Source: Notospermus geniculatus (taxonomy: Eukaryota; Nemertea; Pilidiophora; Heteronemertea; Lineidae). From it: a DNA stretch of 64,000 nucleotides. The translations under genes and the position numbers were made by a program. The stretch is from positions 655,151 through 719,150 of the forward strand of contig NMRB01000035.1 in the NCBI GenBank assembly GCA_002633025.1, in the 5' to 3' direction. Shown here piece after piece: positions 35,779-46,883 of the stretch; the first letter of the stretch is position 1, and every line of letters begins with the position of its first letter. The notes beneath the pieces were generated by a model, which worked only from the letters and a program-made list of their open reading frames with translations, ran no database searches and had not been told where the DNA came from.

Positions 35779-35906
35779 GGGAGTTTTCGCAAAGCCCCCG
35801 TAACGCCAACGCGAGCGTCGGTCCTTTTGTTCGGTGCTGTCTTCGTGGCATCGACCAATGGGTTTGGCGTTCGCGTTGGCGTTACGGGGGCTTTGCGAAA
35901 GCTCCC
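35779..35906. mobile_element. GGGAG-ended MITE with different interior (H, 128 bp)
   Basis: TA-flanked (35777-35778, 35907-35908). It begins GGGAGTTTTCGCAAAGCCCC, and the right end is its inverted repeat (GGGGCTTTGCGAAAGCTCCC). The arms continue through CGTAACGCCAACGCGA. Only the outer ~8 bp is shared with the GATAAACG group. Confidence 0.9.
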
Positions 35907-36607
35907 TATTATTGCGAATATTCTACGAAACTTCGTTCACAAAATTTGAGAAAAACCTGGCCTCATGAAGACTCTCGTGTGCATATATGGTTCAATCACG
36001 ATGGGGCCACTATCCACCTCGGCCTCAGGTTGATTCCTTATCGTAAACTGGGTCTCCCAGTGCTGCCCTCTGACGAGGAGAGGGGAGGTTAATGAAGTAC
36101 AAGACAGTAAAAGCATTTACTAATGTGTAATCCGTGTAGCATTTACTACAGAGTCAACTGGGCGCATCACCTGACGCACTGTCGACTCAAATCAACGATA
36201 TTTCGGTGCAATGTATAAAAGACACGAAAAGGAGATATAATTTATCGGCGAAGATCGTGACAGTAATTTCCAAACGTTTGATATGGGTTTAGTTTGAGTG
36301 TTTGTCCACAAAATTACTATGTCATGTTAGATATACTTATGATTTGGCAAGAAAATTGGGTATAATTTCTAGCTCTTCTGAGATATGTTGACTGTGTGAG
36401 GCCGCGTTCATTCCTTCAACTTCTTGACAGTGCTGATGGCGGGGTTTGCGGTCAAGGTCACTCAGAGATTGGGTACATGTAAATAAAACACTGGACACAT
36501 TAGGGTACAGGTAAATCAAAAACTGGATACATTTAGGCCTAGATGATGTATAGATTTTATGCCGAAGCCTGTGGAATTTACATCTGAGGACAATGAGGAA
36601 CGCGACA

Positions 36608-36785
36608 TTTATCCCGACAGGGCGGCGCTGCATGCTTTTGTACCAGAGACTCAAAACAGAGCAAAACAATGTGGTGACGTCGCGTCATGACGTCCTTGAC
36701 GCAGTGCAACATGGACGAAACGTCGAGAAAAGGTACAACCGCTCACAGCGCCTCCTAGTGGCGGTAGTTCTGCAGGTTCCTCATT
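36608..36785 (-). mobile_element. CGTCA-rich dispersed element, copy c (minus)
   Basis: Reverse-oriented copy: TTTATCCCGACAGGGCGGCG opens it, and CGCTCACAGCGCCTCCTAG with GCAGGTTCCTCATT closes it. CGTCGCGTCATGACGTCC is in the middle. Confidence 0.8.
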
Positions 36786-36820
36786 CTATAATGTTTATAT
36801 ATCTAGACTGAGTAATATTA

Positions 36821-36968
36821 GGGAAGTTTAGAAATCAAACGATAAACGTAAACTTCACGACAACGTTATTTTTCATAATGCACATTCACCAGATTTTATA
36901 TTGCATTTCGGTACAAAAATAACGTTGTCGTTAACGTTTACGTTTATCGTTTGATTTCTTAACCTCCC
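36821..36968. mobile_element. GGGAG-family MITE C (148 bp)
   Basis: GGGAAGTTTAGAAATCAAAC at the left and GATTTCTTAACCTCCC at the right, TA on both sides (36819-36820, 36969-36970). Confidence 0.92.
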
Positions 36969-37464
36969 TATTGACATAAACTTCACGGCACGAGAAGAAT
37001 TCTTCCAACAATTTGGACTTGCTGACATCTTGGGTTAATAACATGGCCTCCTTCAATGGCCCATCTTCGGGGAACGTTTTTTTGCCTGAATCGATGCACC
37101 AACCGTATCTATCCCATGAGGGAAAATCAATACAGATTGAGAAAAGGCGGCACTTGAATATTACTTACCTTTACGCTGTAGTAATGTATCAGTTCCCATA
37201 AAAATGCCAAGATGCCAAAATGTGTCTTTGACTGAATTGCTATTTAGTTGTTCACTTCAATGAATAGGGAATGAAGCTATCTCGAGAATGATAAACGACG
37301 TCGACATTTTGAGGAAGGTTCAAAAGATGTTTAAGTGCATTTCTTCAAGAATATAAGGATGCTAATCTTGTTTAAAGGGGCAGTTTCCTTAGCAATTTGG
37401 TCTCTTGGTTGCTGAGTAAGGGTGTACTGTCCGCCATGGCGACACGCCGCATGGGACAGCAAGC

Positions 37465-37630
37465 CGCGGTGCCTTGTACCTTGAGTCTTTGCAAGGGCAA
37501 GTAAAAGACCCCATCCAAGTGAGGAACATGAGTAGCTTGGGATGGCCTCTTCCATATTTACTAGAAGGGCCAATAATGCTATGGCTTCGGCCCTGATGGA
37601 ATAATCTAATACAAACACAAACACTGGTCC
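37465..37630 (+). repeat. Dispersed ~165 bp repeat, copy 2
   Basis: Same orientation as 32797-32960. The ending GGCCCTGATGGAATAATCTA and ATACAAACACAAAC resembles a SINE or LINE 3' end, but no Pol III boxes are seen, and here it is not inside recognisable TTAA-bounded ends. Confidence 0.75.
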
Positions 37631-37977
37631 AGAGAAGGGCACTTTGATATTGGTGTCCTGACCCACTTTCCCTTGCAATGGACGATGACCTTAGTCGTCA
37701 AAACGTCCAGGTCAACAGCCACGGTCTGACCACTTCACGTGGGTCTCGGAAATGGATACCTCCGTCGACCCGATCAAACATTAAACATGTATATCATTGG
37801 AAAGGTTCTGAAAGCCTCTGTAGTCTCCTAATGGACCTCGGATTCTGGGAAAGTGAGTGTAGTAGTATGTGATCCCTGAAGCCCCAAGGACGATCAACCA
37901 CGCAGAGTTTAGATTAAAGGGAATTTGAAAAGCGTGTCCGAATCTGCAGAAGGAGTCCTCGCCCACACGTCTTCACG

Positions 37978-38240
37978 GTCCATAATATATTCACAAATAT
38001 ACTTAAGTCAGAGTGTGATACCGGTACATGTGCTTATCTTTTGTGTTGAACAAAGGATAAGGTCACACTAAAGCCGGTGACAGACTGGCGCGTACGCAAC
38101 ACGTCGTGCAGGCGTTCCGCCAATCAGATTCTTCGGTAGGTGTTTCGGTCCTTGTTACCACCTCCTTGATTGGTTGAACGCTACCCGACGCGTTGCTTAC
38201 GCGCCAGTCTGTCACCGCCTTAAGACTCAAGTATTTCTTT
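37978..38240. mobile_element. TATTCACAAATATACTTAAG hairpin, interrupted
   Basis: GTCCATAATATATTCACAAA, ATACTTAAGTCAGAGTGTGA and CTTATCTTTTGTGTTGAACA follow the order of the inverted 6881-7114 family. The element is split at about 38069 by the GGCGGTGAC-family MITE, after which AGACTCAAGTATTTC continues the arm. Confidence 0.62.
38069..38222. mobile_element. GGCGGTGAC-family MITE, copy 2 (nested)
   Basis: Left AAGCCGGTGACAGACTGGCG, right CGCCAGTCTGTCACCGCCTT, inverted, with TA (or TAA/TTA) at the borders. It lies inside an older TATTCA-type hairpin. Confidence 0.88.
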
Positions 38241-39082
38241 TACTTGAATTTTGCAATATAAGTGCACCATGCAATGCTGCACAAGTTTGAAATACTTTGC
38301 TAGTCTTTTCCAAAGACCCCATGAGCAGCAATGGAACGTTCCACTTCATAAAGGCCACCACTCCCCCGTCATCGCAGACTGACATTATTTTCAGGACTAG
38401 TACTTGTGACAAAACTACCATTGCTGTGCATGCACATGCATGTCAGTGCATCATTGAAATCTACCTGCAGGGTTTTGATAGTTGGTGGGCTCAGCATTTT
38501 ATCAAGAGTGGATGGCGTTAAATTTTCAGAAGGTCGTCTCCAATTTTTGAGAATAATTATCCCTGCAGATTTGCCCCCCCCCGCCATTCCCATATCGGTA
38601 AAGGCCTTCAGACCACACGCCACCAACTGGTGCACGGACTCGGAACAGCTGTTTTACACACGCGAACAACGATACAGAGAATGGTGGTAATAATACAAAC
38701 ATCTGCCCGAGGCATTACATTGTAAATTGAATTGTCATGGTTGAAATGAAATATATTGGTTTTACAAAGTGAAATGGAATATTATGTTTCTGCCCGCATC
38801 CAGGGGGAAAATTGGAGGCGATGAAATATTTCAGATTAATGCTTTCGTGAAAACGTCGTTATCATTGTATACGGTAAATATGATTTGGGCAGTCATTCAG
38901 CTTCCCCGTGATCTAAAGGTTACATCCCTCGACTCCATATTCAACCAATAGTTTATCTTCTATAGGTTTTGTTTGTGCAGGGTCAAATTGGCAGAAGGGA
39001 CGCTTTCAACGCAAACTGCCTCGGAGGCATCATATTTATAGACCTTTCCCTTCTGCCCTTCATGTCATACATTCACCAAGCT
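38223..39082. other. No gene recognised
   Basis: Frames at 38297-38690 overlap on both strands. A 9 C run occurs at 38574-38582. No RNA gene seen. Confidence 0.42.
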
Positions 39083-39272
39083 ACCCTAGCCGTCGATTCG
39101 TATTTTGTTTTGTTCAAACATGAGTTGAGAGCGTTTGTTACAAAGTTTCTTGGCAACAGTTAGACAGTGAAATGAAAGTGTTATAGTCACAGTCGATCAT
39201 CAATCAGATAATTTCACGTGGAAGCATCTCACTTTTTTGACTCATGTTCGAACAACGAATCGACGGCTAGGA
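39083..39272. mobile_element. ~190 bp hairpin MITE, CCTAGCCGTCGATTCG ends
   Basis: CCTAGCCGTCGATTCGT at 39085 pairs with ACGAATCGACGGCTAGG ending near 39271. Inner arms TTGTTCAAACATGAGT and ACTCATGTTCGAACAA also pair. The 64-codon frame 38969-39163 runs into the left arm and is not a gene. Confidence 0.82.
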
Positions 39273-40050
39273 CGGCTCCAGATAGCTCTCATGAATGCAT
39301 GAGTTTAAACAAAGCTGTGATGGCCCTTATATCACTGTTGACAATGCATTATTAGGCTTCTGTTGTACAACTACGTTTCGCTAGTCTCTTGTTGCTTGTT
39401 AATATGCCGCCCGTCACTTTGTCATAAAGAACAACAAGCATGTTCATTTCCCTGTTTATGTGTGACACGTGACATGCCTCTTTCATAGCCTATACATTGA
39501 AGACAACCATCCTTCTTGCGTGCGTGACAAATAACCAGGGACCAAAGACGTAATGTCATTCTCTGTGCTGCAACAATGCCAAAAATCTTACCATTGATGT
39601 ACGTTTGGCCTCTCATCACAGCACGGACCGTTTCTTCACAAAGTTCCTCTTTTTCATGTTCTTCTGATGACAACAAACTTTTTTCCATTTGTTTTTGGGC
39701 AGTTCCGCGTACATGGTTACTAACGAGCCGAACCCACCTGCCTGTGCTGTCTGACATTGACAGCATTCATTAACGTGCTTCTACATAGTTGATATCTACA
39801 GGCATACAATGTTGCTACACTAAGTAATTGATAGGGTGGTGAATTTTCTAGAGGCAATGGTTTTGGTGATTTGGAGAAAAAAACGTTCAGTGATCTGCCT
39901 TTATGCTGAACGACAGATCTCCACGAGGTATCAGTGTTTGTATGTCTGACTTAAGTAGCAGCTTTCTCTACAGTAACAAAGCACTTGAAAGTAGAGTACA
40001 TGTATATATCCAAAATACAGCACAAAAACGATAGTGAAACACAACGTGAC
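39273..40050. other. No gene supported
   Basis: A 114-codon minus frame (39422-39766) is the best-looking frame here, but it has no recognisable domain or conserved partner in the window. Confidence 0.42.
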
Positions 40051-40225
40051 AAGTATAAGTAAAGTCGTCTCCGAATTTCGCAAATTTTCGACCCTTCCTA
40101 AGGCACTTTCTGGTAGGCCTAGAGATTTCACTTCTGGGATCTCTACTAGAAAGTGCCTGAAGAAGACCCCGGTTGGGGTCGAAAATTTGCGAAATTCGGA
40201 GACGAATTTACTTTGGCCTATACTT
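40051..40225. mobile_element. 175 bp hairpin MITE, GTCTCCGAATTTCGC arms
   Basis: AAGTATAAGTAAAGTCGTCT begins the left arm, and the right arm ends AATTTACTTTGGCCTATACTT. The core CGTCTCCGAATTTCGC, AAATTTTCGACCC is perfectly inverted, and a second inner pair AGGCACTTTCT/AGAAAGTGCCT is also present. Confidence 0.87.
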
Positions 40226-41142
40226 GGAAGTACAGTATAGGGCCATTACATGTACTTAAATAAACAAGCCTCTCTTGGTGCAGGTGGCTAGACTGCCGAT
40301 TTACCATTAGAAGAGGCAGTCACCATCATCGACTGGCTGCATCGAGAAGTCATTTTATCCATTTTTTCACCACCCTGCGGTACAAATGCAACATGTTTCC
40401 GGCCACGAATGATTAAATCTCGTGTAATGTGAGCTTTTCCCTGCTGCCGACACCATAATTCGGATAGAAAAATATCAATCATAACCAAGCACCGTCACTT
40501 ACGAAATCAGAAAAATATAGCTATTGTGATTCGGGGAGGACAACCTTCACGATCGGAAATAAGATCATTTCACCTGCCAGATAAAATTCTTCTTCAGTTA
40601 ATACGTTTTGGTTGGTAATTTCCTACAATATGAATATGGCTTGCCGGGAGCTAGAGAAATCGGTGGCTAATGCAAATGGTCATATTTCTCCCGTCAGTAC
40701 GACAAGAGCTAAATTGTTAATTACTGAAAATTGAAGCCCATGGTGTGCTAATGCTCTGGTTTGAGGCAGTGTTAGGAGTCGGCCGTGTTCATTACCCACC
40801 TCATTACGGCCCACAGAACTGAGCCAACAAGTACAAGGCAGCGACCAGGGTTCACTAACACTGAGGGTACTTGATGAAGTAAGAGAGGAAGAAGTGTAGC
40901 GTGTAACCGGAGTGCAACATAAATCCGATACAGTCCAATGTAGGCTTAGTGTGTGTATCGGCGAAACAGAGTCAGTCGATCTGGGTTGAGATCGCTGTTG
41001 TTATGACGTCACAGGTTTTTCAAAACAAAGAGAAAAAATGGTTAGTTTTAAGTTACGCTCCGAGAGCGACTTCAAGTCGTTCTCATTATCTGAAAAGAAA
41101 ATTACGACGTCGTTCTTTCAATTTTGCGGAAAATACCCCACC
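40226..41142. other. No gene recognised
   Basis: No repeat match or coherent frame. Confidence 0.42.
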
Positions 41143-41250
41143 TTTTGATGGCGTACATGTAGTCAGCAAAAAGGTTTCTCACTCGTTTTGATGACGTAGT
41201 CAGCAAAAAAGTTCCCCACTTTTGATGACGTAGTCAACAAAAACGCTTCC
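41143..41250. repeat. Three direct copies of GATGACGTAGTCAGCAAAAA
   Basis: The 20 bp word, with small changes, starts at 41147, 41190 and 41224 (spacing 43 and 34). TGACGTA inside is a CRE-like word; whether it is regulatory is unknown. Confidence 0.68.
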
Positions 41251-42302
41251 ACCAGTCTTCTCATTCTGCTATTGTTCTCCTTTTGGAGGTAAATCCTAAC
41301 TTCTGTTCTGGCGGTTACTTTTCGCTGGAGTGGTTGGAGATGGGCCTACGAATCCCAAAATGAATTCACAAGACATATCTCCCCGTCTTGTCCGTTAACA
41401 TCCAAGTCACGTCCGCCTCGGTGATCATACGACAATATTTCTTCATGGCCGAGAGTCTAGTATTCATGACAATAAGAGATTTATTCCAACTATTAGCTCT
41501 TTCACTATCTTCTTTATGACTGTATCAATCACTGTTCTCAAGTCTTCAGTCCGTTATAATCCTCGCATGACTGAGGACAGGCCATGTCACAAAACGGACG
41601 CTTTCATGACAAATGCGAATAAATTTTCAGATGCATTAGTTTTATTGTTATGCTATGAGAACTGTTCAATTTGTACAGTAAGTTCACGTCGACATTGCGA
41701 GCTTCAGAATGAAACCGTAACTGTGTTTGTATTGTGGCCGTTAACTGGCAACCACACGATTCGGTGTTTCGTGCAACTGCATAAAGCGTGTCGATGTGGT
41801 TTGAGAGCACGCAAAAGCGGCTGGGGGTTATCTAAAGTACATGAGGTTTAATCCAACAGCCATCAGTTACGACAGCCGTACAGTTTAATCCCTTAGTGAA
41901 CAATAGAACCGGATGTAGATTCCAGGGAACTTGAATTCCTGTTACACTGGTTACTAGACCTCTCTAGTTGTATCTCCACCGGTCGAAGTCAGACAGGATT
42001 GATTTCAAACCCGATAAAATACTAGTTCTAAGAGAGGAGTATCGTATCGCCCCCTCTCTAAATGACCAACATAAATAACCCTGATCGCTTCTCCGTTTTC
42101 TTACTAATCTAAATCAAACTACTGCAGCGTAACATTTTTTATCGCCGAACGTCACGTAATAGGCCGATATATGTAATTTATGAACAGTCCTTAAATACTA
42201 TAGTTGTATCAACTTCAACTTTCACGTACTCTAAAGTACCGCGTGTGATGTTGCCCGCCTGTAGGTGGCAGCATTGTCGATGTTATGGATAAGACTTTCC
42301 CG
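41251..42302. other. No gene recognised
   Basis: A 111-codon plus frame (41516-41851) is matched by an overlapping minus frame and has no recognisable domain. Confidence 0.42.
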
Positions 42303-42537
42303 TAGAGGTTCTTCACGTGACGTCACATTTCCATGACGACACGATACCGCCATATTGGCCGTCAAAATTTCAAGCGACGTCACGGCATGAACACAGCGTC
42401 AACACACAGATCGTGACGTCAAAATGTCATGACGCGATAGTTTTGACGTCATCGCCGGCCATTTGACGACCAACATGGCCGATTCTTTGCAGTCACGTGA
42501 CGGTTGTGACGTCAGTGCGAACCTCTATAAATACCTA
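42303..42537. mobile_element. 235 bp TAGAGGTTC palindromic MITE, TGACGTCA-rich
   Basis: TAGAGGTTCTTCACGTGACG at the left pairs with CGTGACGGTTGTGACGTCAG and then GAACCTCTA at the right. The arms contain many CRE-type TGACGTCA words and GCCATATTGG/CCAACATGGC. TA at both ends probably belongs to the target. Confidence 0.83.
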
Positions 42538-43160
42538 TGTGAGAGGGCTTCCGTACCTTTGCAGAATTATGTATTTTTGCCACTAGCAATGAAATGGTAA
42601 AAATTTACCTTTTAGACTGTAAAATGCTGCCGGATTGCATAACGGCAAATCATGCCTTTAAACGTTACCTCTGTCTCGATTGCTCTGAACGCACAGCAAC
42701 ACGACGTATTAAATTTTCATGTGGTATGTTGTCTGTTTACTGGCTGGATTATCTGAACCACTTTTTGGTCCTTTATGACGTAAATGTCGATGTTTTCAAG
42801 AGGTTGCAGACGAAAAAGTTCAAAAAATATTTCGTTCAATCCACTTCCCCACTCAACCCACCGAATTTTTCTCGGCAGTCGTGGAGATGCATATTTCCCC
42901 GTAGATTTGATGCTATGCTACCGTTGCCGACGTTCTGAAAAGTAGAAAACGGCTCCGGTTACCGACATTTGAGATAACCAATTCCTAAAACCCACTTCAC
43001 AAGACCCGCCACAAGGCCTGGTACATAATCTCTCAGACTCTGCTGATCGTATGCCAAACGTCAATAGTGAGGTTGAGAAAATGAGCAATAAACGTAAACG
43101 ATACGCGAATGACGTCACACTCCACCCTGGGACTGGAATTTGAATGGGATGTGATGTCAT
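42538..43160. other. No gene supported
   Basis: A 114-codon plus frame (42594-42938) begins at an ATG and has no domain I recognise. Its neighbours are all MITEs. Confidence 0.42.
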
Positions 43161-43162
43161 TA

Positions 43163-43301
43163 GGGAGTTTAAGAAATCAAACGATAAACGTTAACTTTAC
43201 GACAACGTTTTTTTTGTGCTGAAAATGCACTGGTGAATTTGCAGTATGAAAAATAACGTTGTCGTAAAGTTGACGTTTACCGTTTGATTTCTTAAACTCC
43301 C
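43163..43301. mobile_element. GGGAG-family MITE D (139 bp)
   Basis: GGGAGTTTAAGAAATCAAAC at the left and GATTTCTTAAACTCCC at the right, TA at 43161-43162 and 43302-43303. About 10 bp shorter in the loop than its relatives. Confidence 0.92.
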
Positions 43302-43365
43302 TAATTGTCGTATTGTTTACGTTATCTTTCATTTTCTTAACCTCACTAATTTGCTCTCCCTGTAT

Positions 43366-43560
43366 CGTTGTTATTGGTAGAGATAATTACAACCACAAGA
43401 TTTGTCCATCGGGAATCGAACCCATAATCCCTACAGAAGTGACGTTGTTATTGGTAGGGGTACTTTACATCCACATGGTTTGTCCATCCGGGAATCGAAC
43501 CCATAATCCCTAAGAAGTGACAATCACTGACATGCAACTACGCCACTCTGAGCCTCTCGA
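43366..43560 (-). mobile_element. tRNA-derived SINE with partial 77 bp tandem repeat
   Basis: On the minus strand: A box TGGCGTAGTTG (43535-43545) and perfect B box GGTTCGATTCC (43491-43501). The segment with CGTTGTTATTGGTAG and the B box recurs 77 bp away (43366-43442), giving two B-box regions but only one A box. Confidence 0.66.
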
Positions 43561-44279
43561 CTTCCATTCGTCTTGTACAGAACATTCTCAGACAATCATT
43601 TACCGACTGAAGCCAGTTGAAATTAGACTGATTAGTCGACTGATTATTTGCGCAATCCCTTGGGCGTGACTCAACACCTGATAGCAAGACATTCCGTTAA
43701 TCTTTCAATTTGCCATGGTGGTAATTTGTTGGCAAGCACGATGAGGATTCCAGCAGGGAACTCGGGTAGCCATTCAACAGGTTGTCCTTAAAAGCACGGC
43801 TGAACTCAAGTAGGGAAGTCGGTATGATGCTTTCCTCATGGCTTACGCTGAGACCAGTGGCAGAAACGACTGCGCATACATGTAGCCATCTTGACCACCA
43901 AGGGTTGTGACATCGCTCCGCCCTCCGACTACGCTCACACAAATGAAGCATTACGGCACTGCGGAGGGGTTTGCGTATATTCATGCTCGAAAGACTGTTC
44001 AAATCTATCTATTTGAATGGTCTAAGTTACCAATTAGGCATGGAGAGTGTTGCTACACATAAAAGAATGAGTTGAAGCATGTTACATTACCTGATGAAGG
44101 GTTAGTCACGCTGTAACAGCTCGTTGAACTTCTCAAGTGATGAAAGTATGGCGGCCATTTTTGTTTCGATAAAGTATCAGTCCAGCCTCGGTGTTACCAC
44201 TGGCTATATATATAGGTTGACAGGACACCAGTCTTATCCAGGTGGGGAGGGAGAAAGAGTCACCTCATGCATACTGTGG
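43561..44279. other. No gene recognised
   Basis: A 101-codon minus frame (43697-44002) is present without a recognisable domain. Confidence 0.42.
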
Positions 44280-44427
44280 GACTTTAAAGACTGCCTAATG
44301 CTTTCATAAATTGAGACCCCTTGATCACGACTGCCAGAGTTATAATGCATCCATGCGTCAGCTCTGGTTGGTTTGTAGTCTAATGTAATGCCAACTTGAT
44401 ATAAACAAATTGAATTGAATTGAATGA
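44280..44427 (+). mobile_element. Possible non-LTR retroposon 3' end with (TTGAA)n tail
   Basis: The sequence ends TATAAACAAATTGAATTGAA, a short pentamer tail like those ending some CR1/L2-type elements. The upstream part is not matched in the window and no reverse transcriptase fragment is readable, so this is weak. Confidence 0.35.
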
Positions 44428-45874
44428 ACCACTGGGGTCAAAATAGAAAGAAATGGACAAATGTGTTAGACGTGTCGACTAAGGGAGGTTCTTGAGTCTA
44501 TTTCCCTGACTACTTGTTCGTGCTTATCTACATATGTTCACCAAATCTCACGGTCACCAATCAGTCACCCACCGAGCGAAAGCCGACTTAATTCCACCGA
44601 GACACGAGTTATTTCCTAAACGACTTTGGTAATGACTGTTCCCAAACCTTGTTAATATTGTCTGGGATTCGGCGCGTTTTTGACTCACGGTGGACCCTAG
44701 ACATGATGGGAAATAACGAGGACAAACGCATGTACTGGTGAATATGACTGGCTTCTCCTTGCATATAGAGGTCAGCACCATCGAAGGCAAGTGCTGACAT
44801 CTATAGATTGAGTTGCCTTCTACCGGTGTTTACAGTAAAGTAAACCGATTTCAAGTATCGAGATTTTGTGCACGATTTAGTATATAAGTGATGCCCCTCA
44901 GAAATTTCTGGAATAAGGATAGGAATTCTTCGTTGCACATGAACGCATTAGTGTCTTATCATTTTGATAAATTGAACTGGCATTGTATAGCGTTCCTTCG
45001 CCGTTCAATTTTCCATTTAGTTTCAGATTTTAAATAGAAAATCTGCCCAAATCGTATCTATCCCAAATGCGAGCAATCGGCCATTCCATCGGACAGGCAT
45101 TGTTCACCGAATGATAAGTAGTCTATAAATAAGGCGAATGTATCCCGGGGTAGATGGCTCATATTAAACAGCTTCGAATTCCGATTGGTATGACGCCGTT
45201 TAGATGGAAAACCATTATTATGGGATTGGTCTTAATATTTATGTTCAGTTTAAAAGTCAGTCTGTCCATAAATTTAATGTGGCCTCCCCAATGATTCTAA
45301 GTCCTATCGCCTTTGGTCTACTTTAAACTAACCGATTCTGCCATCCAAAGATCGATAAACTTTGGTATTGGCCGCCATTTTATTGCTGACGTCATTTTAG
45401 GATTCCCATTTGAGAATCACGTGATAATCATGCGACCAAAACATTAACGATGGCGAACAACATGGATTTTAACAGTTACACTATGAAAACGAGAAAGCGA
45501 ACAATAGCATTTTCTGTACGATCACCTCTTGCAAATCGGGCAGAATATAAACCATTAAACATTTAGGCCTTTTACAAGCTCACACGGATCCCACTGCGTG
45601 CATGCGCTTATCAGCTGCTTTAACACCCTGAGCCTCGTTTTCGAAATAATGCGGATTAGATACTACCCGTTCAAATGCGGTGACACTATCTATCGCTATG
45701 TAACAACCCTTCGTGTTGACTGCCTCGGACATTGAACTCGGGAATCTTAATGTGTAGGCTACATCTCGGCAGATGGTGATAGATGCCCGGATGTTGGCAA
45801 CAGGTGTACCAACATGTTTCCTGTCAACTGGTAGATTGGCTCCCACGCGGTAGAGAGGTGAGGATATCACAAGC
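44428..45874. other. No gene recognised
   Basis: Short minus frames (44554-44800, 45580-45870) without domains. No repeat family member seen. Confidence 0.42.
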
Positions 45875-45999
45875 CAGGGACATTACCGTACTTAGAGTTT
45901 CGCATTCGTAGCGTCCTCTAAACCATTCTTCAGTGGTTGACGCAAAATAGCTCCTGGAGTTACGAATTCTCAACCTAGAGCTTTGTGAATAAGGCCCCA
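45875..45999. mobile_element. Degraded hairpin ending CTTTGTGAATAAGGCCCC
   Basis: TTAGAGTTTCGCATTCGTAG at the left pairs imperfectly with GGAGTTACGAATTCTCAACC and CTAGAG at the right. The outer right end is a GGGGCC-TTATTCAC type like other families in the window. Confidence 0.5.
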
Positions 46000-46039
46000 G
46001 GCCTTCAATACATACATACCTCATGGCCGTATTATACAT

Positions 46040-46332
46040 GGCCCGGTTGTTCAAAAGAGTATTTGTCACTAATGCGACGTTAGTGCTAACTTGGCGTTTA
46101 TCTCCATCAGTTGCAGTTAACGCCACGTTAGAGATATTAGGGAGGTTTCGAAATCAAACGATAAACGTAAACGTTAACGTTATTTTTGTTCCGAAAATGC
46201 AATATAAAAATCTGTTTAATGAGTAGTATGAAAAATAACGTTGTCGTAAAGTTTATGTTTATCGTTTGATTTCGAAACCTCCCTATTAACACCAAAAATA
46301 GCACAAACGGTGTTTTGAACGAAGCCAGCCCA
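46040..46332. mobile_element. GGGC(C/T)GG-TTGTTCAAAA element, split by MITE E
   Basis: Left GGCCCGGTTGTTCAAAAGAG, and the reverse complement of the right end is GGGCTGGCTTCGTTCAAAAC. The pairing is imperfect. Inside, GACGTTAGTGCTAAC and GTTAACGCCACGTTAG form smaller dyads. The GGGAG MITE at 46140-46283 sits within it. Confidence 0.58.
46140..46283. mobile_element. GGGAG-family MITE E (144 bp, nested)
   Basis: GGGAGGTTTCGAAATCAAAC at the left, GATTTCGAAACCTCCC at the right, TA at 46138-46139 and 46284-46285. Confidence 0.92.
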
Positions 46333-46883
46333 GTTCTCAAGGACACGTTAAGTTACGATGGCTATAACCAAAAATCGCCTTGTGTGCCCCCCTGAGCAGT
46401 TCGCTAACAGGTCGCGCCTAGATCAGATCGCCTGTTTCGGAGATTGTGAAGAGTTCAGTTGCCAGGTATCAAGTATTTTGTAAAGACCCATTTGCAGGAA
46501 ATTTTTCGCTATTTGCAAATTTTACGAAAGCCGCAATGACTAAAATTTAACGTTTCATTAAAATCTTCAAACGAATAACAACATCGACCCCATTGATCAT
46601 CTGATAGACTTACTGGGTCAGGTCACCAACAGATTCCCATCTCGATTTGAAATGTCATTTAAAGCGCCTTTTGTGAGATGTATTTTGGTGAACTTCAAGG
46701 CAAAACGTGGATTTCAACAAAGTATTCTTCAGAATGCTTTCACGTTAATGCTCTTTGATTCATCATAAATTCTTTGTTATTAGATACCACGCATTTGCAA
46801 ATAATTAAAATATTTCATTATAGTACCTGCATTTTGAAGATTACACAGTATACGACAATTTTCGATACGTTTCAAAGGGATTA
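46333..46883. other. AT-rich stretch, no gene
   Basis: No frame above 60 codons and no repeat match. Confidence 0.5.

Noticed and set aside
39422-39766. 114-codon minus frame
   Set aside because: Plausible composition only; no domain, partner exon or conservation evidence.
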